Positions 8,935-17,817 of a stretch of DNA of 64,000 nt are shown piece by piece. The translations under genes were made by a program, and so were the position numbers. Source of the DNA: Pelagibacterium nitratireducens (lineage in GTDB: Bacteria > Pseudomonadota > Alphaproteobacteria > Rhizobiales > Devosiaceae); contig NZ_CP146275.1 of the NCBI RefSeq assembly GCF_037044555.1, positions 1,592,501 to 1,656,500 of the forward strand, in the 5' to 3' direction. The notes under the pieces are model-generated. The model made no database searches. It was not told the DNA's origin and worked only from the letters and a program-made list of their open reading frames with translations. How positions within the stretch are numbered: position 1 is the first letter of the stretch; each line of letters begins with the position of its first letter.

Positions 8935-9720
8935 ATGAACCAACACGTGACAACTCCGCTCGTTGAACTCGAAGACATTTCCATCGCGTTCGGTGGCATT
9001 CGTGCCGTCGACAGCGCTTCCATCGATCTTTATCCCGGTGAGGTGGTCGGTCTGCTCGGGCATAATGGCGCGGGAAAATCGACGCTGATCAAGATACTGT
9101 CGGGTGCCTACAAGCGAGATTCGGGCGATATTCGGATCGATGGGCAGAGCGCAACGATCAACAATCCTCGCGATGCCAAGGCATATGGCATCGAGACGAT
9201 CTACCAGACCCTCGCGGTGGCCGACAATGTCGATGCTGCGGCCAATCTGTTCCTCGGGCGTGAATTGACCACGGCGATCGGCACGCTCGATGACGTCGCC
9301 ATGGAACACAAGGCACGCGAGGTCATGGGACGCCTCAACCCCAATTTCCGGCGTTTCAAGGAGCCGGTCAAAGCCCTTTCGGGCGGTCAGCGCCAGTCGG
9401 TGGCCATTGCACGGGCAATCCTGTTCAATGCGCGGATACTGATCATGGACGAACCTACAGCCGCGTTGGGACCGCAGGAGACCACGCAGGTCGGTGATCT
9501 CATCAAGCAGCTCAAGTCCGAAGGCATCGGTATCTTTCTCATCAGTCACGACATTCACGACGTGTTCGATCTCGCCGACAGGGTGTGCGTGATGAAGAAT
9601 GGCCAGGTGGTTGGCTCTGCCAAGACCGCCGACGTGACCAAGGACGAAGTGCTGGGCATGATCATTCTGGGCAAATGCCCACCGGGTGCCACGCCGGGGC
9701 CGGGGGCCATGAAAGAGTGA
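8935..9720 (+). CDS. xylG: Sugar ABC transporter ATP-binding protein (single-domain XylG/FrcA type)
   Basis: This is a 261-residue ATPase with one nucleotide-binding domain: Walker [10 protein letters not shown] (about 43-51), signature [14 protein letters not shown], Walker [13 protein letters not shown] and the His switch LISHD. E. coli XylG has two fused domains (about 510 residues), so this half-size protein must act as a homodimer, as in rhizobial FrcA-like systems. It starts 12 bases after the permease stop. A UUCG-loop terminator follows, closing the operon. Note GPQE replaces the common SxxE after the D-loop. Confidence 0.88.
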   Translation: MNQHVTTPLVELEDISIAFGGIRAVDSASIDLYPGEVVGLLGHNGAGKSTLIKILSGAYKRDSGDIRIDGQSATINNPRDAKAYGIETIYQTLAVADNVDAAANLFLGRELTTAIGTLDDVAMEHKAREVMGRLNPNFRRFKEPVKALSGGQRQSVAIARAILFNARILIMDEPTAALGPQETTQVGDLIKQLKSEGIGIFLISHDIHDVFDLADRVCVMKNGQVVGSAKTADVTKDEVLGMIILGKCPPGATPGPGAMKE

Positions 9721-9727
9721 TCGACAG

Positions 9728-9755
9728 CGGGCGCTTCGGCGCCCGTTCTCGTTTT
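9728..9755 (+). terminator. Rho-independent terminator of the xylFHG operon
   Basis: CGGGCGC (9728-9734) and GCGCCCG (9739-9745) form a perfect 7-bp stem capped by a TTCG tetraloop. It is followed by TTCTCGTTTT. It begins 8 bases after the xylG stop. Confidence 0.8.
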
Positions 9756-9822
9756 CATCATTTGCCCTTTGTGTTCGGGCTGTGCCAACTTTGCTTTCCG
9801 AACAGAATCGAGGAGGCGGATC

Positions 9823-10950
9823 ATGAAGACGCGGGCTGCAGTTGCATTTGAGGCCGGCAGGCCGCTGGAAATCGTCGAGCTCGACCTCGATGGCCCCAAG
9901 GCGGGTGAAGTGCTTGTCGAAATCAAGGCGACCGGCATCTGCCACACCGACGATTTCACGCTTTCCGGTGCGGATCCCGAGGGATTGTTTCCCGCCGTAC
10001 TCGGCCATGAAGGGGCCGGGGTGGTCGTGGAGGTCGGCGCAGGTGTGACGTCGGTCAAACCCGGTGATCACGTCATTCCGCTCTACACGCCCGAGTGTCG
10101 GGAATGTCCGTCCTGCTTGTCGCGCAAGACCAATCTTTGTACCGCCATCCGCGCCACGCAGGGGCAGGGATTGATGCCCGACGGAACGTCCCGCTTTTCC
10201 TACAAGGGCAAGCCCGTGTTCCATTACATGGGCTGCTCGACCTTCTCGAACTATACCGTCATGCCCGAAATCGCGGTGGCCAAGATCGATGCCAGCGCGC
10301 CGTTCGACAAGGTCTGCTACGTCGGGTGTGGTGTAACGACGGGCGTTGGCGCAGTGCTCAACACCGCCAAGGTGGAGCAGGGGGCTACTGCCGTTGTGTT
10401 CGGGCTCGGCGGTATCGGGCTCAATGTCATTCAGGGCCTGCGCATGGCCGGTGCCGACATGATCATCGGCGTCGATCTCAACAATGACAAGCAAAGCTGG
10501 GGCACGCGCTTCGGGATGACCCATTTCGTCAACCCGCGTGAGATCGAAGGCGATATCGTCAGCCATATCGTCAACATGACCAAGCGAGGTGCCGATCAGA
10601 TTGGTGGTGCCGATTATACATTCGATTGCACGGGCAATGTGACGGTGATGCGTCAGGCTCTCGAAGCCAGCCATCGTGGCTGGGGCAAATCGGTCATCAT
10701 CGGCGTGGCCGGCGCCGGGCAGGAAATTTCCACGCGTCCTTTCCAGCTCGTCACGGGCCGCACCTGGATGGGCACGGCGTTTGGCGGCGCGCGCGGGCGC
10801 ACGGACGTGCCAAAAGTCGTCGACTGGTACATGAACGGCAAGATCGAGATCGATCCGATGATCACCCACACGCTGCGGCTCGAAGACATCAACAAGGGGT
10901 TCGAGCTGATGCATTCGGGCGAATCCATCCGGTCGGTGGTTCTTTACTGA
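9823..10950 (+). CDS. frmA: S-(hydroxymethyl)glutathione dehydrogenase / class III alcohol dehydrogenase
   Basis: The enzyme oxidises S-hydroxymethylglutathione, formed from formaldehyde and glutathione, to S-formylglutathione with NAD, and also reduces S-nitrosoglutathione. The 375-residue protein has the catalytic zinc region ([18 protein letters not shown]), the structural zinc cysteines in ECRECPSC through NLC, and the NAD fold GLGGIG. The sequence closely follows class III ADHs. The ATG at 9823 is preceded by GAGGAGG. No S-formylglutathione hydrolase gene is adjacent; instead a YaiI-family gene follows after 2 bases. Confidence 0.94.
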   Translation: MKTRAAVAFEAGRPLEIVELDLDGPKAGEVLVEIKATGICHTDDFTLSGADPEGLFPAVLGHEGAGVVVEVGAGVTSVKPGDHVIPLYTPECRECPSCLSRKTNLCTAIRATQGQGLMPDGTSRFSYKGKPVFHYMGCSTFSNYTVMPEIAVAKIDASAPFDKVCYVGCGVTTGVGAVLNTAKVEQGATAVVFGLGGIGLNVIQGLRMAGADMIIGVDLNNDKQSWGTRFGMTHFVNPREIEGDIVSHIVNMTKRGADQIGGADYTFDCTGNVTVMRQALEASHRGWGKSVIIGVAGAGQEISTRPFQLVTGRTWMGTAFGGARGRTDVPKVVDWYMNGKIEIDPMITHTLRLEDINKGFELMHSGESIRSVVLY

Positions 10951-10952
10951 CC

Positions 10953-11414
10953 ATGCCTGAAATCTACGTCGACGCTGATTCGTGCCCGGTCAAGGCCGAA
11001 GTCACCCGCGTTGCCGAGCGGCATGGGCTCGTTGTGACCTTCGTTGCGAATTTCGGTCTGCGACCGTCGCGCGATCCCATGATCCGCCACGTCATGGTGC
11101 CCCAGGGTGCCGATGCCGCCGACGACTGGATCGTCGATCATGCCGGTGCCGGCGACATTGTTATCACCTCCGACATCCCGCTGGCGTCACGCGCGCTGGA
11201 AAAGGGTGCCCATGTTCTGGGCCCGTCCGGCAAGCCGTTTACGACAGCTTCGATCGGCATGGCGCTGGCCATGCGCGATCTCAACCAGCACTTGCGCGAA
11301 ACCGGCGAGAGCAAGGGCTACAACCGCGAGTTCACCGCGCGCGACAAGTCGAGTTTTCTCCAGGCCCTCGACGAACTTGCAGCTCGGCTCAAGCGGGAGC
11401 GCTCGGCCAAGTAA
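10953..11414 (+). CDS. YaiI/YqxD family protein (UPF0178)
   Basis: This 153-residue protein starts with EIYVDADSCPVKAEV, the hallmark of the UPF0178 (YaiI/YqxD) family, and has TSDIPLASRALEKGAHVLGP. The acidic residues and fold resemble PIN/NYN nucleases, but no activity is established for the family. The ATG lies 2 bases after the frmA stop, so the two genes are probably co-transcribed. Confidence 0.88.
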   Translation: MPEIYVDADSCPVKAEVTRVAERHGLVVTFVANFGLRPSRDPMIRHVMVPQGADAADDWIVDHAGAGDIVITSDIPLASRALEKGAHVLGPSGKPFTTASIGMALAMRDLNQHLRETGESKGYNREFTARDKSSFLQALDELAARLKRERSAK

Positions 11415-11454
11415 CTGTTCGTTAAGTATAAACTCCTGCATTCTGAACGCGTTG

Positions 11455-11462
11455 TTAACCAT
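11455..11462 (+). promoter_or_regulatory. CtrA-type half-site TTAACCAT
   Basis: TTAACCAT, a form often seen in alphaproteobacterial CtrA promoters, lies 30 bases before the polysaccharide deacetylase start. A second TTAA sits at 11422-11425 but not at the canonical spacing. Motif evidence only. Confidence 0.25.
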
Positions 11463-11491
11463 GTTGCACGCAGCTTGGGTGCCGATCAGGA

Positions 11492-12397
11492 TTGTTCGGC
11501 CGGGTGGTTGGTGTTGTGCGGACAGCATGTCTATTGGGGGTAGTGGCGGCGTTATTGGCAGGATGTGCCAAACCGCCAGAGATGAATCCGGATTTGATGG
11601 CCAGTGCGGGCGTCGATACGATGAGCACCAGCTCGATCAATCCGATGGCCATGAGTTTGAGGACGGCCTACCAGCCGATGCCCGTAATGCCTTCAATATT
11701 TTCCGGAAAGCTCGCCGGCCGAACGATGACGGTTTCGGAATCCGGGCCGTTGGGTCTGCAACCGGGCGAAATCATACTGACTTTCGATGACGGTCCCCGT
11801 GCTGGCATTACTGAGTCCATTCTCGATACGCTGGATCAGTATGGGGTCAAGGCGACCTTCCTCATGCTCGGATCGGCCGCTGAGCGCTATCCCTCGCTTG
11901 TGCGCGAGGTTGCGGCCCGCGGACACACGATCGGCACCCACACTTACAATCATGTCGATTTGTCCAATCTGAGCAATCAGGAGGCAGTCGCCGAAATCTA
12001 TGCGGGGCAACAGGCCGTCGCGGCGGCGCTGGCGCCAGACGATCTCGCGCCGTCGCGTTTTTTCCGGTTCCCCTATCTGGCGCAGAATGGTGTGATCCGC
12101 ACCAGCGCGGTCGAGAGCCGCTTCATCGTTCTCGATGTGGATATCGACTCCAAGGACTATTTCGCTGAAACTCCGCAACAGGTGCTCGACCGCACGCTTG
12201 CGCGGCTTGATGAACAGGGGGCGGGGGTAGTGCTGTTCCACGACATTCACTTGCGAACGGCCGCGGTACTCCCGGAATTTCTCAAGACCTTGCGAGAGCG
12301 AGGCTATCAGGTCGTTGCACTGAGATCGTCTGGTGGCGGGGTATTCGACGGCCCCGTCATAACCGCTGATGCATCAAGCGCTGACCCGGAAATCTAG
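11492..12397 (+). CDS. Polysaccharide deacetylase family lipoprotein
   Basis: The product is about 300 residues with a short signal sequence and lipobox LLAGC (mature Cys about 25), so it should be a membrane-anchored lipoprotein. The catalytic NodB/CE4 domain follows: ILTFDDGP (motif 1, metal Asp), GTHTYNHVDLS (motif 2, the HxxxH metal ligands), RFFRFPY (motif 3) and GVVLFHDIH (motif 5). These enzymes remove N-acetyl groups from peptidoglycan or chitin-like polymers. The start is uncertain: TTG 11492, GTG 11504 or GTG 11516 all keep the signal peptide. Confidence 0.85.
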   Translation: MFGRVVGVVRTACLLGVVAALLAGCAKPPEMNPDLMASAGVDTMSTSSINPMAMSLRTAYQPMPVMPSIFSGKLAGRTMTVSESGPLGLQPGEIILTFDDGPRAGITESILDTLDQYGVKATFLMLGSAAERYPSLVREVAARGHTIGTHTYNHVDLSNLSNQEAVAEIYAGQQAVAAALAPDDLAPSRFFRFPYLAQNGVIRTSAVESRFIVLDVDIDSKDYFAETPQQVLDRTLARLDEQGAGVVLFHDIHLRTAAVLPEFLKTLRERGYQVVALRSSGGGVFDGPVITADASSADPEI

Positions 12398-13146
12398 CCG
12401 GTTGTGGCGGCGAACAGGGCAATTGCCGCAGCATTGGAGACGTTGAGCGATTTGATCGGTCCGGGCATATCGAGCCGCACCATCTCGTCGCACAGCGACC
12501 GCGTTTTCTGCCGCAACCCCTTGCCTTCGGCGCCGAGCACGATGGCCAGCTTGCCGCCGGCGGGGCGGGGGCGTAGCAGTCCGGGCGCTTCGGAATCAAA
12601 CCCTAGACACACAAGGCCGTTGCTCTTGAGGGTTTCGAGCGCATCGCCGAGATTGCGCACCGACACCATGGGAATCAGATCCAGCGCTCCGGAGGCCGAT
12701 TTGGCCAGTACACCGGTTTCCCGGGGCGCGTAACGCGCCGTGGTAACCACTGCATCGGCGCCGAAGGCGCAGGCCGTTCGCAGGATGGCCCCGACATTGT
12801 GCGGATCGGTCACCTGATCGAGAACGATCACCAGGTCGAGCTTTTCGATATCGGTAAGGCCGAAGCGATCGACCGGATCGACTTCCAGTGCAACACCCTG
12901 ATGCACCGCATCTGCACCGAGCAGTTTGTCGAGGTCACGAGGCGTCGTTTCTTGTACTGCCAATTGGGGCAGGGCCGCGCCCTCGGTCAATCTGTTGAGA
13001 CCGTTCGGTGTTGCCAGGAGTCGCCGCTTGGCGCGACGCGGATTGTCGAGCGCGGCGCGCACGGTGTGCAGCCCGTAAAGATAGACCGGCCCATCGTCCG
13101 GCAGGATGGGTGGGCGCCTTTTGGGTGGGAACTTGTTCTTGCTCAT
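12394..13146 (-). CDS. rlmB: 23S rRNA (guanosine-2'-O)-methyltransferase RlmB / TrmH family
   Basis: This SpoU-family knotted methyltransferase modifies the 2'-O of G2251 in 23S rRNA. The 250-residue product has the N-terminal substrate-binding domain (VYLYGLHTVRAALDNP) and all three SpoU motifs: DPHNVGAILRTA, VLGAEGKGLR and LNVSNAAAIALF. The basic N-terminus (KNKFPPKRRPP) is usual. The ATG at 13146 is chosen because the upstream 36 in-frame residues look non-coding. It ends overlapping the stop region of the convergent deacetylase gene and lies head-away from tRNA-Tyr. Confidence 0.9.
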   Translation of the reverse strand: MSKNKFPPKRRPPILPDDGPVYLYGLHTVRAALDNPRRAKRRLLATPNGLNRLTEGAALPQLAVQETTPRDLDKLLGADAVHQGVALEVDPVDRFGLTDIEKLDLVIVLDQVTDPHNVGAILRTACAFGADAVVTTARYAPRETGVLAKSASGALDLIPMVSVRNLGDALETLKSNGLVCLGFDSEAPGLLRPRPAGGKLAIVLGAEGKGLRQKTRSLCDEMVRLDMPGPIKSLNVSNAAAIALFAATTG

Positions 13147-13325
13147 GGCAATGGCGTATCGCTTTGCCGCGAACTCGGCAAGCGGCAAGCACAGTGGTGA
13201 AACATATGAAATTTCCTTGCGATGGCAGTTGACAGGGAAGGTCGCTACCACCATAAACCGCCCCGTGATGGTGTTCGGAAACGGGTGCTATTGCAAATGC
13301 CTCGCTTCGCCGATGTCACGATTGG

Positions 13326-13410
13326 GGAGGGGTGGGAGAGTGGTTAAATCCATCAGACTGTAAATCTGACCGCTTAGCGTACGCTGGTTCGAATCCAGCC
13401 CCCTCCACCA
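13326..13410 (+). tRNA. tRNA-Tyr (anticodon GTA)
   Basis: This is an 85-base class II tRNA with a long variable arm. The acceptor is GGAGGGG with CCCCTCC, the anticodon stem is CAGA/TCTG around CTGTAAA, and the T arm has GCTGG-TTCGAAT-CCAGC. Discriminator A and an encoded CCA follow. Anticodon GTA with the class II variable arm identifies tyrosine. Confidence 0.96.
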
Positions 13411-13464
13411 AAATCGTGCTTGCCCACAGGGCATGAACCGGACACAGTGGCGAGACACCCTCGG

Positions 13465-13538
13465 GCGGGTGTAGCTCAATGGTAGAGCAGAAGCCTTCCA
13501 AGCTTACGACGAGGGTTCGATTCCCTTCACCCGCTCCA
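13465..13538 (+). tRNA. tRNA-Gly (anticodon TCC)
   Basis: This 74-base cloverleaf has acceptor GCGGGTG with CACCCGC, anticodon loop CTTCCAA (anticodon TCC), T loop TTCGATT and an encoded CCA. In many Hyphomicrobiales tRNA-Tyr and tRNA-Gly precede tuf. Here the accessory catabolic cluster follows instead. Confidence 0.96.
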
Positions 13539-13803
13539 TTTTTTCCCAGTCCTTCCATACTGCCTGATCTGATCGAACAGCCGCGCGAAGGTCGCTGGCG
13601 GTATGTTCGGTGTGCCGATCCATTTTGATCTGGCAGCGCAACAGGCATCCGCCTTCCGGCGCTATATGCGACATCACCGACTACCAGCCTGGCACCCGAT
13701 CAGGCGTTTCGACTGGCGAAAAGGTGGCCTGCTCACTTTGAAGCGATAACGGCTTTCTTCTAGCTTCGCCGGCAATCGAAACGCAAAAATGAAGTAGTCG
13801 AAA
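13539..13803. other. Intergenic region after tRNA-Gly
   Basis: These 265 bases have no convincing open frame. They contain the first copy of the shared cluster operator (13706-13722) and presumably the promoter of the DUF6282 gene. I looked for a duplicate of the tRNA-Gly 3' end here and near 24.8-25.3 kb as an attachment site and found none. Confidence 0.5.
13706..13722. promoter_or_regulatory. Shared cluster operator, copy 1 (candidate IclR site)
   Basis: GTTTCG-ACTGG-CGAAAA is an inverted repeat with a 5-base spacer, 81 bases before the DUF6282 start. It matches copies at 17692-17708 and 24738-24754, which precede the other two transcription units of the same cluster. Palindromes of this size are typical for IclR-family regulators, one of which (16765-17676) is encoded in this unit. 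Confidence 0.6.
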
Positions 13804-14739
13804 ATGGCCGGAAAACAATGGCGTAGCGAAGCGCGTGCGCTTATCGATTCAATTGCGCCCGAGCGTGTTGATGCTCTTTTGAAGGGGGCCGTGGACTTGC
13901 ACGTTCATTCCGGGCCGTCCACCATGCCACGCCAGCTCGACCACCTTGAAGAGGTCGACCAAGCGGCGGCTGCGGGCATGCGTGGGGTGTTGTTCAAGGA
14001 TCACCACTATTCCGTTTCACCAATGATGCCGATGCTCGAGCGTATCAGCGCCAGTTCGGGCGTCCACATGTTTGGCTCGCTGGTTCTCAACAATACCGTT
14101 GGTGGTCTGAATCCTCACGCGGTGGACTACAACGTGAAGATGGGTGCGAAGCTTGTCTTCATGCCGACAGCGCATGCGGCCAATCACATCCGCAACACGC
14201 ACCGCAACGCCAGGCTGGCCAGCAATGTGCAGTTGCGTAAGCCGTACGGGATCACCGTCATTGACGCGACAGGCGAGTTGCTCGACCCGGTCAAACAGAT
14301 CCTGGACATCATCGCCGAGCACGACGTGATCTTGTCGTCCGGCCACCTTCACATTGCAGAGGTCTGGGTCCTCTTCGAGGAAGCCAAGCGTCGCGGCGTG
14401 AAAAGGCTGCTGGTCAACCACCCCGCTTACGGCCTTCACTGCACGTATGAAGATGTTTCCGAGCTTGCGGCCATGGGCGCGATGATCGAGCAGTCCGCCT
14501 GCCTGTTTGTCGACTCGCGATTCAACGTCTTCCCTCCCGATGAACTCAAAGCCCAGGTCGATGCGGCCGGCGTCGCCAACTCATCAATGGGCTCGGACCT
14601 TGGTCAGGTTGATAATCCAAGCCCGGTGGAGGGGATGCGCCAGATCATTGCCATGCTGCTCGCACTGGGCTTTTCCGACGAGGATGTCGGAAAGATGGTT
14701 CGCGACAATCCTGCACGCCTCGTCGGCCTGGAAAGCTGA
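13804..14739 (+). CDS. DUF6282 family metal-dependent hydrolase-like protein
   Basis: This 311-residue protein has an amidohydrolase-like TIM-barrel pattern. DLHVHSGPS at 31-39 supplies a first HxH metal pair, SSGHLHIAE a second histidine cluster, VNHPAYGLH further histidines, and SSMGSDLGQ a late Asp as in amidohydrolases. I recognise it as DUF6282, whose substrates are not established. It opens the accessory catabolic cluster. Genes downstream encode an FAH-family hydrolase, a quinone oxidoreductase and an IclR regulator on the same strand, so a ring- or amide-opening step is plausible but unproven. The ribosome site is weak. Confidence 0.75.
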   Translation: MAGKQWRSEARALIDSIAPERVDALLKGAVDLHVHSGPSTMPRQLDHLEEVDQAAAAGMRGVLFKDHHYSVSPMMPMLERISASSGVHMFGSLVLNNTVGGLNPHAVDYNVKMGAKLVFMPTAHAANHIRNTHRNARLASNVQLRKPYGITVIDATGELLDPVKQILDIIAEHDVILSSGHLHIAEVWVLFEEAKRRGVKRLLVNHPAYGLHCTYEDVSELAAMGAMIEQSACLFVDSRFNVFPPDELKAQVDAAGVANSSMGSDLGQVDNPSPVEGMRQIIAMLLALGFSDEDVGKMVRDNPARLVGLES

Positions 14740-14780
14740 CTCCTCCCGCATTCCACTACTGTTGAAGAAAGTCTCAAACC

Positions 14781-15773
14781 ATGAAGCTGGGAACGGCCCT
14801 TATCGAGGGGCGCGATACGCTCATTGCCGCAATCGGCGACACCGGCGCCGTGACGCTGTCGGCCGCCTATCAGGCGGCCGGGCTCGGGGCTGTGCCCGCT
14901 AGCCTCAACGACCTGATCGAGGCAGGGCCCGATGAGTTGTCACGGGCGCGCGGCGCAGTCGAGACAGCTGCTGCCAACGGCGTAAGCATGCTCCGGGTGG
15001 CGGACATCGATTTCCGGCCGCCGCAGCCGCGTCCGACCAAATTCATGGGCGTAGCGATGAACAATCGCGGTATCCGCAAGGAGGCTCACAAGAGCCCAAC
15101 TGTTCCCAATTATTTTCTCAAAGCGCCCTCCTGCCTGACTGGACATAACCATCCGATCATCATGAAGGAGCACTATGGAGAGACCATTCCCGAACTCGAA
15201 CTTGCCGCTGTCATTGGCAAGCGGGCAAAGAACGTTTCGGTAGAGGAGGCGCGCGATGTCATCTTCGGCTATTCGATAGCCAACGACATTACTTCGCACG
15301 GCATCAAATTCGGCTATGACTCGATAGCCACGACCCGGGCACCCGAATTGACCCGCCCTCATCATTTCGCCTGGCGCAACCGGCATGGCGAGGACGACAA
15401 CGACATCTATTTCGTCTACCACACGCGATCGAAGGCGACCGATACGTTCGGGCCGATGGGGCCCTGGATAACTACGGCCGACGAGATAGCAAATCCCAAC
15501 ACCCTCGACGTGCGGGGCTATTTCAACGGTGAGCCTTTCGCCCAGGATAATACGTCAAACTACATGTTCACTGTCGAGCAGGTGATTGCTGACGCGAGCG
15601 AATGGTTTACTCTTGAACCCGGTGACATCATCATTTTCGGGACAACGGCCAAGGGTGTGGGCAAATATCCGCACGGCCACCGCGAGATCAACATGCACAA
15701 GATGAATGGGTTGATCGAGTGCGAGATCGAGGGCCTTGGAAAATTGGCCAACCGGGTGGTTCACGAAAAATGA
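14781..15773 (+). CDS. Fumarylacetoacetate hydrolase (FAH) family protein
   Basis: The product is 330 residues. Its C-terminal two thirds are an FAH catalytic domain: FMGVAMNN opening, metal-binding acidic residues ELE at 138-140 (from the ExxE..E site), IANDIT with Asp169, and GDIIIFGTTAKGVGKYP near the end. The family cleaves C-C bonds or hydrates and decarboxylates 2-oxo acids with a divalent metal. The N-terminal 80 residues form a separate small domain. It lies 41 bases after the DUF6282 gene, and its stop overlaps the next start by 4 bases, so an operon is likely. The exact reaction is not predictable. Confidence 0.85.
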   Translation: MKLGTALIEGRDTLIAAIGDTGAVTLSAAYQAAGLGAVPASLNDLIEAGPDELSRARGAVETAAANGVSMLRVADIDFRPPQPRPTKFMGVAMNNRGIRKEAHKSPTVPNYFLKAPSCLTGHNHPIIMKEHYGETIPELELAAVIGKRAKNVSVEEARDVIFGYSIANDITSHGIKFGYDSIATTRAPELTRPHHFAWRNRHGEDDNDIYFVYHTRSKATDTFGPMGPWITTADEIANPNTLDVRGYFNGEPFAQDNTSNYMFTVEQVIADASEWFTLEPGDIIIFGTTAKGVGKYPHGHREINMHKMNGLIECEIEGLGKLANRVVHEK

Positions 15774-16768
15774 CCGAGGCGATGCGCGTCATTGAAATCG
15801 CGGGTGCAGGCGGGCCCGAGGTCCTTCGGATGGCCGAACGGCCGCGTCCCGAGCCACGGCCCGACGAAGTGCGCATCAAGGTGGCTGCAATAGGCCTCAA
15901 CCGTCCGGATATCCAGCAAAGGCGCGGGCTCTATCCGCCTCCGCCAGACGCCAGTGATCTGCCCGGCCTCGATGTTGCCGGCACGGTCGACGCCGTGGGG
16001 CAGGGCGTCGATACTGCGATACTGGGAAGGCAAGTCTGTGCGCTCACCAACGGTGGAGGTTATGCGGAATTTTGCTGCGTTCCCGCAGTTCAAACCATGC
16101 CGGTCCCTCAAGGGTTCAGCATAGAGGAAGCCGCCTCTCTCCCCGAAGTCTTCTTTACGGCCTGGAACAATATTGTCCTGCTGGCCCGATTTGCCGACAA
16201 GGAAACGCTTTTGATTCAGGGCGGCTCGAGTGGCGTCGGGCTTGCGGCCACCCAGATCGCACGTCACTTGTTCGATGGCACAGTGATCGTAACGGCTTCA
16301 ACCCCGGAAAAGCGACAATTGTGTCTCGAGTTCGGTGCATCGCACGCCTTCGACTATCGCGATCCAGGTTGGACCGATCAGGTGCGTGCCGCAACGGGCG
16401 GGCAGGGGGTCGACGTTATCCTTGATGGACAGGCCGGGCCCTATACGCAGCCCGAACTCGACCTTCTGAGATCTGACGGTCGGCTCGTGCTGATCGCCAG
16501 CCATCTGGGAAAGACCGCAGCAATCAATCTCAACGGCATTGTTCGTCGGCGCCTTACGCTCACCGGTTCCACTTTGCGGCCCCGTTCGCCCGCCTATAAA
16601 GGGCAGATCGCCTCGCAACTGACCGACCGGGTATGGCCTCTGATCGAAACAGGACAGATCAGGACCCACATCCATGAGGTTTTCGCATTCGATGATATGC
16701 GGCGAGCTCATGCGCTGATGGACAGCAACGACCAGATGGGCAAGGTCGTGGTCAGGGTTGCACCATGA
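15770..16768 (+). CDS. NAD(P)H:quinone oxidoreductase, zinc-free MDR (PIG3/QOR type)
   Basis: This 332-residue medium-chain reductase starts at the ATG inside ATGA shared with the upstream stop. It has the QOR/PIG3 N-terminal pattern (LNRPDIQQRRGLYPPPP, LPGLDVAGTVDAVG), lacks the catalytic-zinc His and Cys set, and carries the NADPH fold QGGSSGVGLAATQIA. Members reduce quinones or enoyl-type double bonds. In this operon it could reduce an unsaturated intermediate. Its stop overlaps the IclR regulator start by 4 bases. Confidence 0.87.
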   Translation: MTEAMRVIEIAGAGGPEVLRMAERPRPEPRPDEVRIKVAAIGLNRPDIQQRRGLYPPPPDASDLPGLDVAGTVDAVGQGVDTAILGRQVCALTNGGGYAEFCCVPAVQTMPVPQGFSIEEAASLPEVFFTAWNNIVLLARFADKETLLIQGGSSGVGLAATQIARHLFDGTVIVTASTPEKRQLCLEFGASHAFDYRDPGWTDQVRAATGGQGVDVILDGQAGPYTQPELDLLRSDGRLVLIASHLGKTAAINLNGIVRRRLTLTGSTLRPRSPAYKGQIASQLTDRVWPLIETGQIRTHIHEVFAFDDMRRAHALMDSNDQMGKVVVRVAP

Positions 16769-17676
16769 GTGGCGCAACACCGGTGATGGCGCGGCCCCTT
16801 TCAAATCGTGAGCTGCGGGCCGATAGTGTCGACTCGACGGAATGGTTCGGGACGGCAGTGTTGGATTCGCCGGTGGTCGTTGGCAAGAGCAGTGAGATCA
16901 GATCTGCAAGCCGCATTTTGGCGGTGCTGCAAGCCATGAACCGCGAGCCCTACTCCACGATCCAGTCGCTTCATGAGGCGACTGGACTGCCCAAACCCAC
17001 TCTGGTGCGTATGCTCAAGACCCTGGAGGCAGGAGGGTTTGTCAGCAATGATCGTCGCCAGGCCGGCTATCAGATCACCTCACTTGTTACATCACTCAGC
17101 AATGGTTTTCACGGCGATCCACTGGTGGTTGAGGCCGGTCGTGCCTGGGCGATGAAACTCAATTCGGAATACAAATGGCCCGTTGCCATCGGAGTCTTTG
17201 ATGGTGAGGCAATGGTTGTGCGTTTTTCTACGGTGCATGACAGCCCTGTGTCGCCATTTCACGCCACAATCAACATGCGGTTGAGCTTGTTCACACGCGC
17301 GCTGGGCCGGGCCTATCTTGCGGCGATCAGCGACGATCAGATTGCCGAACTGATCGTCAATGCCCGAGGCTCCGACGAACTGGAGCCGCCTTCGGCGCGT
17401 GATCCGGCCTTTGTCGAGCGTATGGTTCGGACGGTGCGTGAGCGGGGCTATGCCATGCGCGACGCCCATGTGGAGCCGCGGTCATCCGATACCATCGCGG
17501 TGCCGATTTTTTCGCGTGGGACCGTGCAGGCCAGCATCGGGATCACCTATTTTCGCTCGGCAATGAACTCGTTCGGATCCCACACCAAGTTCGTTGCCGC
17601 CCTCAAACATGCGGCTGAGGGCATCGGCGCCGAAGTCGACCGGCTCCAGATCGCGCGCGGCTATCAAAACAGTTGA
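16765..17676 (+). CDS. IclR family transcriptional regulator
   Basis: This 303-residue regulator has a winged helix at about 50-110 (SASRILAVLQAMN, TIQSLHEATGLPKPTLVRMLKTLEAGGFV), followed by an IclR effector domain (GRAYLAAISDDQ, SDTIAVPIF, ASIGITYF). An unusual 45-residue N-terminal extension precedes the helix-turn-helix, so a later start is possible. It is the last gene of a translationally coupled operon. Three matching inverted repeats in front of the three cluster units are its most likely operators, including its own (autoregulation). Confidence 0.88.
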   Translation: MSGATPVMARPLSNRELRADSVDSTEWFGTAVLDSPVVVGKSSEIRSASRILAVLQAMNREPYSTIQSLHEATGLPKPTLVRMLKTLEAGGFVSNDRRQAGYQITSLVTSLSNGFHGDPLVVEAGRAWAMKLNSEYKWPVAIGVFDGEAMVVRFSTVHDSPVSPFHATINMRLSLFTRALGRAYLAAISDDQIAELIVNARGSDELEPPSARDPAFVERMVRTVRERGYAMRDAHVEPRSSDTIAVPIFSRGTVQASIGITYFRSAMNSFGSHTKFVAALKHAAEGIGAEVDRLQIARGYQNS

Positions 17677-17691
17677 GCGGTGACGCCCCTT

Positions 17692-17708
17692 GTTTCGCCA
17701 GACGAAAC
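17692..17708. promoter_or_regulatory. Shared cluster operator, copy 2
   Basis: GTTTCG-CCAGA-CGAAAC is a perfect 6-bp inverted repeat with a 5-base spacer, 109 bases before tctB. A half-site GTTTCGG follows at 17729-17735. It matches copies 1 and 3 in arm sequence and spacing. Confidence 0.65.
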
Positions 17709-17817
17709 GAGCAGGCGGTGCCGTTGTCGTTTCGGGGTCGAGCCGCGACCTTCGGGCAACTTTGTATCAAGAGGATATTTGCACCATGAGCACATCAACT
17801 TCTGTCGGTATCGCGCC

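Noticed and set aside
8803..10914. 703-residue minus-strand open frame
   Set aside because: It spans the end of xylH, xylG and frmA on the other strand. The sequence is a typical GC-shadow with many His, Arg and Asp and no domain.
13316..13648. Short minus-strand open frames over the tRNA-Tyr and tRNA-Gly genes
   Set aside because: They overlap clear tRNA cloverleafs.
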